DNA of 8,181 nucleotides from CAVAWX01 sp963642995 (GCA_963642995.1 CAVIIZ010000040.1:1-8181), one strand, 5' to 3'. Positions 1 to 5,872 are shown, counted from the first letter of the stretch. The notes: generated by a model from the sequence alone, not told the origin. Program-made: numbers and translations.

Positions 1-31
1 ATGTTTTACCTGTTAAACAGTGCTTTTCTTG

Positions 32-58
32 ACTACGTTTTGACTACGCCAAACTACG
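32..58. repeat. Three helically spaced ACTACG repeats at the primase 3' end
   Basis: ACTACG occurs at 32-37, 43-48 and 53-58, start-to-start 11 and 10 bases apart, so all three face the same side of the helix. The third overlaps the stop codon of the primase-helicase gene. The first is part of CTTGACTACG (28-37), whose exact reverse complement lies at 149-158. A short palindrome CTGTT-A-AACAG lies just to the left at 10-20. Spacing and position beside the replicative helicase gene suggest protein-binding iterons or an origin element, which is inference. Confidence 0.5.
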
Positions 59-2258
59 TTTCTAGCGTTTTCAGCACGAAGACACGAACGGATTCTCCGT
101 TCGGCGGAAGGTTTCGAGGCTCCACGGCGAGCCTTTTGCCCTCGAAATCGTAGTCAAGCGTAGTTCCGGGGCGCATAAGCTCCAGCACTTTCTTGCGCCA
201 CGTCGCGTAGGACGGCCGCATGCGCTCGCCGGCCGTCTCGGCCCACGAGCAGAAGTCCTTCTCGTAGACGTCTATCGGCTTTCGGTTGAGCAGGCCCGCA
301 ACGGTCACGTCATTGTCATAGACCCAGCGCAGGACGGAGTCGTTCGTCCTGCGCACCTCCTTGACCTCCGCCACCATGTCCGGTATCTCGGGGAGGGCGC
401 CGCCGCGCATGATCAGCTCGCGCAGCCCTTGGAGGGCCAGCAGCGCGCCGCGCTCGCGCGCCTCCTGCGTAGCCAGCTTCTCAGCGATGTGCGGGTCGTA
501 GCCCGGCTCGCCCTCGGCGAAGCGCCTGCGGAACGGGATGAAGTACAGGCGGCGGAAGATGCCGTCAGTCGTGTCGCTGAGGCGCGGCATGGAGTTCATG
601 GAGAAGGCCATGGTCGCGTTCGGCCTGAACTCGTACCCGGCTCCGCCCTTGACGTCCGTGTAGATGGAGTCGCCGGTGACCAGCTTCTTGAACATGGACA
701 GCTCGTCGCCCTTGAGGAAGCCGTCCGGGATGTCGTCGCCGAGGTTCGCGAGCTTGCCGAGCGCGCGGCCTGCTTGGAATCGCTGCCCGAGCGTAGCGAT
801 ATCGAGCGAGCTGAAGTTCTCCGGCCCTCCGATTGCCCGTACCCAGTTCATGAGCGTCGATTTGCCGTTGCTTGCCCTGCCCGTCGCGCCGCCTGCCGTG
901 CCGATGAGCATCGGGGATTGGTTAAGTATCCGCTTCGAGCAGAGACACGAGCCCATGAACTCGATCATGGCCTCATACGTCGGCTCGTCGCCGTTGCTGA
1001 TGTCCTCCAGAAACTTGTCGGCGACGTTGGGCCTGTCGCTGATATTCAGGTTCGTCGCCAGCGTGTTCGTGATGAACATGGACGGCTGGGGCTCGACCTT
1101 CTCGCCCGCCATGACGTCGTACGTGCAATCGGCGAACTGGACATAGTAGCGCCCATCGAATTCCCCGTCGCTTGAGACGTGAGGAGCTTTCAGCTTGACG
1201 TATTCGGTTACTTCTGACACGATCTGCTTCTTGGCGTCGTCGGCCAGGTTCAGGACACACCTTTTGATGGCATCGTCCCCGAGGTCCCAGCGCTTACCCG
1301 TCCAAACAGCGGGGGCACCGTCGATGATCCGGGCATGGCATTCTTCGATGATCTTCTTACCCAGCAGGTTATGGATAATGTTCTTGTTTTTGTCACGAAA
1401 GACAATACCGCTGCCGCCGCCGCGCGGCACCTGGGGCATCGGGCCGTTCGGGTCTCCCAGCCCCTCCATCGTGTCGAGCTTCGCGGCCTGCCTGCAGATG
1501 CGCTCGATGTCGCTTGAATCCATGGGCGGCTTGCACCTCGTGGCGTTGGCCCCCGCCACCGCCATCTTGATCTCCTCGTCGGAGCGGCCGCGCGAGCGGA
1601 GCGACGCGGCGTAGCGGAACAGGGTGTCGTCGCGCTCGCCCTTCTTGATCTTCTCGGGCAGCGCGAACCGCTTCCGGGGCTTGGCGCCCTCCTCCTCGCC
1701 GCCGTTGCGCTGGATGTGGTCGAGGAAGTCGTAGACGTTGCCGTCCGCCTGCGCCACCTCGCAGTCGTCGGGGCTGACGCTCCACTCGTACGGCTCGCCG
1801 TTCGGGTGGATGGACCCCGGCGCCACGATGTAGCTGCCGTCGCAGCGCACGTCCACGCCGAGCTCGGCGTTGACGCTCGGGCGGATTGTGTTGCGGTCGG
1901 TCATGTACAGGTAGTGCTTGCCGCCGCTGCCCGTGATCGCGACGCACGTCTCGGGCAGCTCGCCGTGCGATGCCTCCCACTCCCTGAGCGTCGCGAGGCC
2001 GTCCTTGCCCCTCTCCTCGTCCACGTCGAAGTCGAGCACGAGCAGCCCGCCCGAGGGCGAGCCGCACGTGATGCCGATGTTGTCGTGGGGATGGCGCTCC
2101 CAGTGGGCGGTGATGTCGGTCTCGTCGCGCGTCCAGTCGTTGCAGCCGCGCTTGACGTTGGGCTGCTTGCCGTTGGGCTTGCACGGGAACACCGCGAAGC
2201 CCCAGCGCACGAGCTGGAGCGCGGTGCGCCCGAGCGGTGACAGCTGCTCCTCGTTCAT
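54..2258 (-). CDS. Phage primase-polymerase / SF3 helicase fusion
   Basis: This 734-residue protein probably both primes and unwinds phage DNA. The N-terminal third (about residues 15-185) is a bifunctional primase-polymerase (Prim-Pol/AEP) domain: the metal-binding LDFDVD stretch (D76, D78), SGGKHYLY with H115, and the family block from GVDVRCDG to GEPYEW (134-159). A PriCT-1-like helical segment follows (about 203-262). The C-terminal half is a D5/P4-type SF3 helicase: Walker A GRASNGKS (460-467), acidic Walker B GDD near 507-509, sensor Asn in FSMNSMP (555), arginines 569-570 as likely arginine fingers, and a winged-helix-like tail (about 625-700). The glycine-rich stretch before the Walker motif is longer than usual. 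The start is ATG with AGGAG ten bases upstream; it overlaps the nuclease stop as ATGA, so translation is coupled. It is the last gene of the leftward operon, ending in TAG at 54-56. Family assignment is secure; activity is inferred from it. Confidence 0.93.
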   Translation of the reverse strand: MNEEQLSPLGRTALQLVRWGFAVFPCKPNGKQPNVKRGCNDWTRDETDITAHWERHPHDNIGITCGSPSGGLLVLDFDVDEERGKDGLATLREWEASHGELPETCVAITGSGGKHYLYMTDRNTIRPSVNAELGVDVRCDGSYIVAPGSIHPNGEPYEWSVSPDDCEVAQADGNVYDFLDHIQRNGGEEEGAKPRKRFALPEKIKKGERDDTLFRYAASLRSRGRSDEEIKMAVAGANATRCKPPMDSSDIERICRQAAKLDTMEGLGDPNGPMPQVPRGGGSGIVFRDKNKNIIHNLLGKKIIEECHARIIDGAPAVWTGKRWDLGDDAIKRCVLNLADDAKKQIVSEVTEYVKLKAPHVSSDGEFDGRYYVQFADCTYDVMAGEKVEPQPSMFITNTLATNLNISDRPNVADKFLEDISNGDEPTYEAMIEFMGSCLCSKRILNQSPMLIGTAGGATGRASNGKSTLMNWVRAIGGPENFSSLDIATLGQRFQAGRALGKLANLGDDIPDGFLKGDELSMFKKLVTGDSIYTDVKGGAGYEFRPNATMAFSMNSMPRLSDTTDGIFRRLYFIPFRRRFAEGEPGYDPHIAEKLATQEARERGALLALQGLRELIMRGGALPEIPDMVAEVKEVRRTNDSVLRWVYDNDVTVAGLLNRKPIDVYEKDFCSWAETAGERMRPSYATWRKKVLELMRPGTTLDYDFEGKRLAVEPRNLPPNGESVRVFVLKTLET
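149..164. repeat. Two CGTAGT repeats inside the primase 3' coding end
   Basis: CGTAGT occurs at 149-154 and 159-164, ten bases apart and inverted relative to the ACTACG group at 32-58. The ten-base unit at 149-158 is the perfect inverse of 28-37. These bases also code for residues around LDYDFEG near the C-terminus of the primase-helicase, so part of the pattern could be codon-driven. Confidence 0.4.
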
Positions 2259-2764
2259 TTGTATGGCTCTCCTAGAATCTCGCAGATGCGCGGCGCCGTC
2301 CTCCGCTTGTCGCAGAACTCGAAGCGCATCCCGTGGTCGGTCTCAAGCCGGGCGATTATCTTCGCCACGGTCGGCCCGTTCATGGGCTTGGAGCGGTACC
2401 GGGTGCACCTCCCCTGCTTGAACGGGTTGCATTTGCGGCAGCGCCTGCACGCGAAGCACATCCACGTGTAGAGCCTGGAGCGGTCGTTGTACTCGGGGTG
2501 CTGCTCGATGAGCACCACGAGACGGTAGCCCGCCTCGGCGGCCCTCTCGGCCTCGCGCACGAAGCGCGCGTGGTCGCGGCCCACGTCCATTGCCAGCTCC
2601 TGCACGTCCTTCTTCGTGTCGATGGACACGTTGGAGCCTTCGCGGACGTAGTCCCCGAAGGGAAGGGCGGAGGCCCGCTGCGCGAACTCCACGCCGTGGG
2701 CCTCCATCCATCGCGCTATGTGGTCGTGCTTGCCCGCCTGCTGCCTGGTGTCCTCGACGATCAC
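2255..2764 (-). CDS. ERCC4-type phage nuclease with Cys-rich insert
   Basis: This 169-residue protein has the core of the XPF/ERCC4 nuclease fold: an early VEDTR (D5, R7), then GDY (37-39) and IDTKKDVQEL (48-57) in the place of the family's GDx(n)ERKx3D signature. The ERK triad is replaced by D49-T50-K51-K52, a variant I associate with phage members. Next come the helix after AMDVGRDH and a strand LVVLIEQ (82-88). Residues 103-120 hold five cysteines (C103, C106, C109, C112, C120), which could bind zinc or an Fe-S cluster. A C-terminal SKPMNGPTVAKII block probably contacts DNA. Likely role: cutting branched or flapped DNA during phage recombination and replication, consistent with its place between an ssDNA-binding candidate and the helicase. 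The start is GTG, sharing one base with the upstream stop (TAGTG) and with no clear ribosome site, so coupling is likely. The stop overlaps the primase start as ATGA. Confidence 0.85.
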   Translation of the reverse strand: MIVEDTRQQAGKHDHIARWMEAHGVEFAQRASALPFGDYVREGSNVSIDTKKDVQELAMDVGRDHARFVREAERAAEAGYRLVVLIEQHPEYNDRSRLYTWMCFACRRCRKCNPFKQGRCTRYRSKPMNGPTVAKIIARLETDHGMRFEFCDKRRTAPRICEILGEPYK

Positions 2765-3318
2765 TAGAACGGGATGGCGCCGCTGTACACCGAGGCGCCG
2801 GTCGCCACGTCGCTCACGGCGGGGGCGGCGCTCTTCTCCAGGCGCTTGATGTCGCGCGCCTTGACCTTGCCGTCGCGCACGTCCTGCGCGGGCACAACCT
2901 GGCAGACGTTCAGGCGGGTGCGGATATCGCCGTCGCGCGTCTCGTACTCCTCCTCCTGGAGGTTGACGCCGACGATGCGCCCGACGAACATCCCCCAGCG
3001 GTCGGCGTTGTTGGCCGCGAGGGCGTCGAAGCCCGGGTTGGAGCTGCTGATGGCCTCCAGGCGGCCCTTGGTCATGCTCAGCGCCGTGTCCTTATAGGAC
3101 ATGAAGAAGTGGTGGGCGTACGGGTGCGACTGGCCCCAGGCGTCCGAGTAGAACCCGGCGTGCTCGCCCTCGGCGATGTCGAAGACGATCTCGGTGTACT
3201 TGCGGTCGGGGTAGTACTCCGCTGCGGTGATGCGCGCGACGTAGCCGCCCGCGGGCAGCTTCTCGAACCCGCCGTTGTCGCTCCTCGCCTCGACGGTTCC
3301 CCAAGAGATGTTAGGCAT
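2764..3318 (-). CDS. DUF669-like protein, probable phage ssDNA-binding protein
   Basis: This 184-residue protein resembles the DUF669 family common in phage replication modules: an N-terminal FEKLPAGGYVARI block (18-30), then EIVFDIAEGEHAGFYSDAW (43-61), a helical middle, and a beta-rich segment with FVGRIVGVNL (111-120). DUF669 proteins usually sit beside Sak4-type ATPases and ERCC4 nucleases, as here, and are thought to bind single-stranded DNA. The low-complexity C-terminal tail (about 163-184) ends in AIPF, recalling the DIPF tip with which bacterial SSB recruits partners, though without the run of acidic residues. The ATG start has AAGGA six bases upstream and overlaps the stop of the small upstream gene by eight bases. 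Family call is fairly sure; function is inferred from tail and neighbours. Confidence 0.75.
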   Translation of the reverse strand: MPNISWGTVEARSDNGGFEKLPAGGYVARITAAEYYPDRKYTEIVFDIAEGEHAGFYSDAWGQSHPYAHHFFMSYKDTALSMTKGRLEAISSSNPGFDALAANNADRWGMFVGRIVGVNLQEEEYETRDGDIRTRLNVCQVVPAQDVRDGKVKARDIKRLEKSAAPAVSDVATGASVYSGAIPF

Positions 3319-3538
3319 TGCGGTTCCTTTCTATCGTTGTCCTCAACGTGCTTTCGAAAAGCCGGTCGCGCCTGTCGTAGCAGTGCTCGACCTCGCCCAC
3401 CGCCGCCCGCAGGCAGTCGTAGGTGCGGTCGGCCGCCACGTCCTCGTCGCAGCCCAGCTTGTTCACTAAGTAGTCGTACTGCGCCTCGCACCGCTCCATG
3501 CAGCGCCTCAGCGCGGTCTCTGTCGGGGCCTGCATCAT
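3311..3538 (-). CDS. Small Cys-rich helical phage protein, unknown function
   Basis: A 75-residue protein I do not recognise. It is charged and predicted mostly helical, with five cysteines (13, 17, 30, 42, 53); C13-x3-C17 lies in the first helix. It has no signal peptide or membrane segment. It is supported as a gene by its position: its start (ATGATG) overlaps the ATPase stop as ATGA, and its TAA overlaps the next start by eight bases. The ribosome site is weak (GGGGC), so translation probably depends on coupling to the ATPase. Its place inside the recombination cluster suggests an accessory role, but nothing in the sequence names it. Confidence 0.65.
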   Translation of the reverse strand: MMQAPTETALRRCMERCEAQYDYLVNKLGCDEDVAADRTYDCLRAAVGEVEHCYDRRDRLFESTLRTTIERNRNA

Positions 3539-4140
3539 GCCCCGATGAACTCTTTGATGCCCTCGTCGACCAGCGCGAGGTCGTTCGGCATCACGGCCTG
3601 CTCGAACATCCCGCAGCTCTTCGCGGGCGGCTTGCCGTCCACGATGAACACGTGCTCGCCGTCCACAACCTCCGCGAGGATGCAGACGTTGACCATGCCG
3701 AGCAGGTCGATCTTCTCGTTGACCATCTTGCCCATGAGCTTCGGCACGATGTTGCCGAACGGGTCGGCGTCGGTGTGCATGGTGACGTACACCCTCACCC
3801 CGTCGCGCAGCCCGTTGAAGAACTCGATGGTCTGGTAGACCTCGGCGGCGATGGCCTTGTAGATGGCGTACTGGTCCTTGTCGCCGATGTGATGGATGAA
3901 CAGATCGGTCACGCAGTACCCGAAGTCATCCACCACCACCACGTCGCACTGCTCGGCGTAGCGCTGGACGATGGCGCGCAGCTCGCCGAAGCCCTTGGTG
4001 CGCGCGAACTTCTTGCCGCCGCGGAACGGCAGCATGGTCTTCTCGCACTCGACCAGCCCGTAGTTCTCGTTGGGCAGGTTGCGGAGCGAGTAGGTCTTGC
4101 CCGAGCCGCTAGGCCCGAGTATCAGGACGGGAACGCCCAT
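3535..4140 (-). CDS. P-loop ATPase of the Sak4 / AAA_24 kind
   Basis: A 201-residue RecA-like ATPase. It begins almost at the Walker A motif, GPSGSGKT (9-16), and has Walker B as VVVVDDFG (67-74) with D71 and D72, a VTMHTD strand end (119-124) in the position of the polar sensor, and a C-terminal KEFIGA helix. This short AAA_24 form is the one called Sak4 in phages, a single-strand annealing or recombination ATPase. The DUF669-like and ERCC4-type neighbours fit that reading. I place the start at 4140 because GAGGAGGAAGC lies directly upstream; an open frame continues 25 codons further to 4215, but that part is Arg/Ser-rich and out of place for the fold. The start lies inside the preceding 55-codon gene (32-base overlap), and the stop overlaps the next start. 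Confidence 0.85.
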   Translation of the reverse strand: MGVPVLILGPSGSGKTYSLRNLPNENYGLVECEKTMLPFRGGKKFARTKGFGELRAIVQRYAEQCDVVVVDDFGYCVTDLFIHHIGDKDQYAIYKAIAAEVYQTIEFFNGLRDGVRVYVTMHTDADPFGNIVPKLMGKMVNEKIDLLGMVNVCILAEVVDGEHVFIVDGKPPAKSCGMFEQAVMPNDLALVDEGIKEFIGA

Positions 4141-4276
4141 GCTTCCTCCTCTCCTTCTCCACCTCGCGCGTCGGCAGCCCGGTGCGCAGGGCGATGAACT
4201 TGTCGCTGTATCCACGCCCGATGTAGTCGAGCACGACGCGGCGGCGCTCCTCGGCGCCCGCGCTGCTCCGCCACAT
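4109..4276 (-). CDS. 55-residue HTH-like phage protein
   Basis: A short gene supported by its ribosome site and packing: GAGGAGG seven bases before the ATG, the start sharing one base with the previous stop (TGATG), and the stop 32 bases inside the ATPase gene. The product is very basic. Residues about 12-46 read as helix (RRVVLDYIGRGY), second helix (SDKFIALRTGL) and likely recognition helix (PTREVEKERRKHG), a helix-turn-helix arrangement seen in small phage DNA-binding proteins. The last nine residues are encoded by the ATPase start region in another frame. It may regulate the operon or bind DNA during replication; this is a guess from fold alone. Confidence 0.65.
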   Translation of the reverse strand: MWRSSAGAEERRRVVLDYIGRGYSDKFIALRTGLPTREVEKERRKHGRSRPDTRA

Positions 4277-4473
4277 CAGGCGTCCTCCTCGATGGTCACG
4301 CGGTACGTGCGGTCGTAGCCGACCTTCTCGTAGGCCTCCTCGTCGCCGTTGACGCGCAGGTAGTCCTCGCGGTGGATGCCCTGCTCGTCGGCGGAGTAGA
4401 ACTCGAAGTAGAAGCCCCTCGCCGTCCGCACGCCCTTGCTGAGCCGCATGCTCAGCTCGATGGGTTCGCCCAT
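4276..4473 (-). CDS. Small acidic phage protein, unknown function
   Basis: A 65-residue protein I do not recognise. I chose the start at 4473 because GGGAGGAGG lies four to seven bases upstream and the ATG shares one base with the previous stop (TGATG). The open frame continues upstream to 4695, but that extension is a shadow of the preceding gene. The sequence has alternating hydrophobic residues in ARGFYFEFYSAD and DRTYRVTIEED, suggesting a small beta sheet around a central helix. No cysteines, membrane segment or signal peptide. It lies in the block of small genes between the switch and the recombination genes. Confidence 0.65.
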   Translation of the reverse strand: MGEPIELSMRLSKGVRTARGFYFEFYSADEQGIHREDYLRVNGDEEAYEKVGYDRTYRVTIEEDA

Positions 4474-4802
4474 CACGCCTCCTCCCACATCACGCACTCG
4501 CCCGTCTCGTAGTCCGGCTCGACCGCGTACTCGTCGGACGCGAGCCGGAGCGGCCCCGTCCAGTCGCAGCAGTCGCAGGCGCCCATGCCCCGGAGGGCGT
4601 CGCGCGCGCGCTCCAGCATGCCCGGCCCGAGGCGCGGCGCGAGGATGGCCGCGTCCTCGTCGGTCAGCGGGCGGTAATGGGCGCACTTCCCGCACGCCTT
4701 GGAGATCGGCGCGTACGGCTCGCCGAACTCGGCCTCCTCGCGCTCCCTGCGCCGGCGCCTCGCGTAGGCGTTGAGGCCGGCGTCGTAGTCCGCCTGGTTC
4801 AT
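4473..4802 (-). CDS. 109-residue protein with CxxC pairs, possible zinc binder
   Basis: Function not recognised. The start is set at 4802 by AGGAGGACGA just upstream and by an ATGA overlap with the preceding stop; the frame further upstream is an overlap shadow. The N-terminus is a basic helix (RRRRREREE, about 15-23). Six cysteines follow: CGKC (37-40, followed by HYRP), CDCC (76-79) and C103 near the C-terminus in GECVMW. A CxxCxxYxP motif with a later C near a Trp is a pattern I know from small phage proteins assumed to hold zinc. The spacing here is wide, with a helical LERARDALRGM segment between the halves. The metal-binding idea is inference from cysteine spacing. Confidence 0.7.
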   Translation of the reverse strand: MNQADYDAGLNAYARRRRREREEAEFGEPYAPISKACGKCAHYRPLTDEDAAILAPRLGPGMLERARDALRGMGACDCCDWTGPLRLASDEYAVEPDYETGECVMWEEA

Positions 4803-5029
4803 TCGTCCTCCTCCATCCATTCCACGGCCCACTCCGGCTCGATGAGCCAGCGGCGCCCGCCGCCGTTGGGCCTCTTGCAGCGCAGCTCGCCCGCCTCGAT
4901 GGCGCGGAGCAGCGAGCGGTAGGCCGCGCCCGTCCACTTGGCGGTGTCCTTGACGGAGTACGCGAGCAGGCCCGGGGTCAGCCCCGCGGCCTCCTGCGCG
5001 CGCTCCACCCGCGCCCTATCGAAGCTCAT
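4799..5029 (-). CDS. Excisionase-like HTH DNA-binding protein
   Basis: A 76-residue protein with the MerR/HTH_17 excisionase layout: YSVKDTAKWTG as the first helix and turn (24-34), RSLLRAIEAGELRC as recognition helix and start of the wing (38-51), then the wing PNGGGRRWLIEPE and a terminal AVEWMEE helix. Such proteins either direct excision with a tyrosine integrase (Xis) or regulate transcription. As an early leftward gene opposite an integrase, an Xis role is plausible but not proven. The ATG has AGGGGG seven bases upstream. Its first 14 bases overlap the end of the small membrane-protein gene, and its stop overlaps the next start as ATGA. The family call is firm; the choice between Xis and regulator is open. 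Confidence 0.78.
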   Translation of the reverse strand: MSFDRARVERAQEAAGLTPGLLAYSVKDTAKWTGAAYRSLLRAIEAGELRCKRPNGGGRRWLIEPEWAVEWMEEDE

Positions 5030-5162
5030 GCCACAGCCCCCTCAGCACGCGGAGGCAGGCAATGAGCGCGAGGGCCGCGAAGACGGCCACGAGCGCCCAG
5101 TCGACGCTCGCCGCGCTCCAGCCGTAGAGCATGTCGGTGCAGAACATGTAGTCGCTCGGCAT
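5016..5162 (-). CDS. 48-residue single-span membrane protein
   Basis: The first gene of the leftward operon after the long leader. The start at 5162 is set by AAGGA seven bases upstream; an open frame extends to 5552, but its extra part lacks protein-like composition. The N-terminus is polar (MPSDYMFCTD), one hydrophobic segment spans about residues 22-38 (WALVAVFAALALIACL), and the tail RVLRGLWHELR is basic, predicting the C-terminus inside the cell. The stop lies 14 bases inside the excisionase-like gene. A short palindrome CCCTCAGGG (5176-5184) sits beside the ribosome site. Early phage membrane peptides may act in superinfection exclusion or host take-over, but no family is recognised. 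Confidence 0.65.
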   Translation of the reverse strand: MPSDYMFCTDMLYGWSAASVDWALVAVFAALALIACLRVLRGLWHELR

Positions 5163-5195
5163 CGTGGTATCCTTTCCCTCAGGGTCTTCTTGCTC

Positions 5196-5236
5196 GGCCG
5201 CCCCGGCGTTGCAGCGCCTGCGGGGCGGTCTTTTTT
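5196..5236 (+). terminator. Intrinsic terminator reading rightward
   Basis: The stem CCGCCCCG (5198-5205) pairs with CGGGGCGG (5221-5228), extended by G196/C230 and a G-T pair, with an inner GGCG/CGCC hairpin, and is followed by TCTTTTTT (5229-5236). It acts on the plus strand, where no gene lies upstream, so it may end antisense or readthrough RNA. Read leftward, the same hairpin lies in the leader of the early operon just before the first gene. Confidence 0.65.
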
Positions 5237-5677
5237 GTCTCGCGCGGCCCGGCGGGTCGCCGGCTGCGACGCCCGCCGCTGACCTTTCGGTGAGTGTTGT
5301 TTGCTGTTTTGTGGAAGCAGCCAGCCGGCGCCTCGCCGGGTCGCGCGCTTTGTTGCTCGGTATTGCTTGGTGACGCTTCTCCGGTGCCCCCTGCGCGGGG
5401 CGCGGGCACGGTCGCGGGCAGCATATGCGAGGACCCGCTGACGGCCTGACCGTTGCGCTTCTGGCCGTGGTGCAAGGGGGATTCACGCGCTTGTGAGAGG
5501 AGTGCCCGGCGTCGGTACCGGGCGGCACACCCGCGCCCCTCGCAGGGAGCATCGGAGTTTCGCTCCTTTTCGGGCAGGAACATCGCCCATCCGGTTTTCA
5601 AGGTGCTTCGGAGCGCAAGGCTCCGCCGAGGCCCCCTTGTGAGGGGTCTCCGTGGTGGTGCTCGTGTTGTTGCTTGA
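5237..5677 (-). other. Hairpin-rich non-coding leader between Cro-like gene and early operon
   Basis: No convincing gene lies here: open frames are long only because stops are rare in GC-rich DNA, and their products are Arg/Pro/Ala-rich without ribosome sites. Read leftward, it holds many stems: CCCCT-CACA-AGGGG (5646-5633), CGGAGC-CTTGC-GCTCCG (5625-5609), GGAG-CGAAA-CTCC (5566-5554), GCTCC-6-GGGGC (5550-5535), GCCCGG-8-CCGGGC (5523-5504), CCGGCG-AGG-CGCCGG (5339-5325), and GGCGG/GTCGC paired with GCGAC/CCGCC (5277-5251). A small ACC-GAAA-GGT tetraloop hairpin lies near 5290. It could be a structured operon leader (antitermination or attenuation), an independent RNA, or simply GC-rich spacer. 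No promoter was recognised inside. Confidence 0.5.
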
Positions 5678-5872
5678 TTACCTCAGCTCGTCCACTGGGC
5701 AATTGAAGAGGTCGGCTAGCAGCTTGACCTCCTTCCACTGCCAGTCGTAGGAGTCGTCCAGACGGTTGTTAAGCGTCTGGGTGGTGATTCCTAGGCGGGC
5801 GGCGAGGTCCTGCTTGGTGTGGCCAGATTCGAGCAGCCACGCGCCGACCTTCTCTTTGATGCTCAGGTTCAT
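5678..5872 (-). CDS. Small XRE-type HTH protein, probable Cro-like regulator
   Basis: A 64-residue protein made of little more than an XRE/Cro-C1 HTH domain: helix 2 QDLAARLGI (21-29), helix 3 TTQTLNNRL (30-38), then two closing helices with VKLLADLFNCPVDELR. The ATG has GGGAGGTG about seven bases upstream. It is transcribed leftward from a consensus-like promoter with a palindromic operator in the spacer (5922-5949) and another operator over its leader (5892-5905), so self-control or control by the divergent HTH protein is likely. It points toward the replication operon, the topology of Cro in lambda-like switches, although a small repressor reading cannot be excluded. No peptidase or dimerisation domain is present. 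Confidence 0.85.
   Translation of the reverse strand: MNLSIKEKVGAWLLESGHTKQDLAARLGITTQTLNNRLDDSYDWQWKEVKLLADLFNCPVDELR

Noticed and set aside
2590..4197. Long rightward frame of 535 codons
   Set aside because: It is the antisense shadow of four well-supported leftward genes and has no recognisable domain.
4141..4215. 25-codon upstream extension of the ATPase
   Set aside because: It has unlike composition and overlaps the 55-codon gene; the internal ATG has AGGAGG directly upstream and starts the P-loop fold properly.
5016..5552. 178-codon leftward open frame containing the 48-residue membrane protein
   Set aside because: The part before 5162 is Arg/Pro/Ala-rich with no ribosome site, while the ATG at 5162 has a good AAGGA.
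5179..5601. 140-codon leftward open frame in the leader
   Set aside because: It begins at TTG without a ribosome site and codes for low-complexity basic sequence; stops are rare in this base composition.
5480..5650. A true CRISPR array
   Set aside because: The hairpin segments differ from one another and are not evenly spaced; no exact repeat and no cas gene. Kept only as a repeat-like hypothesis.
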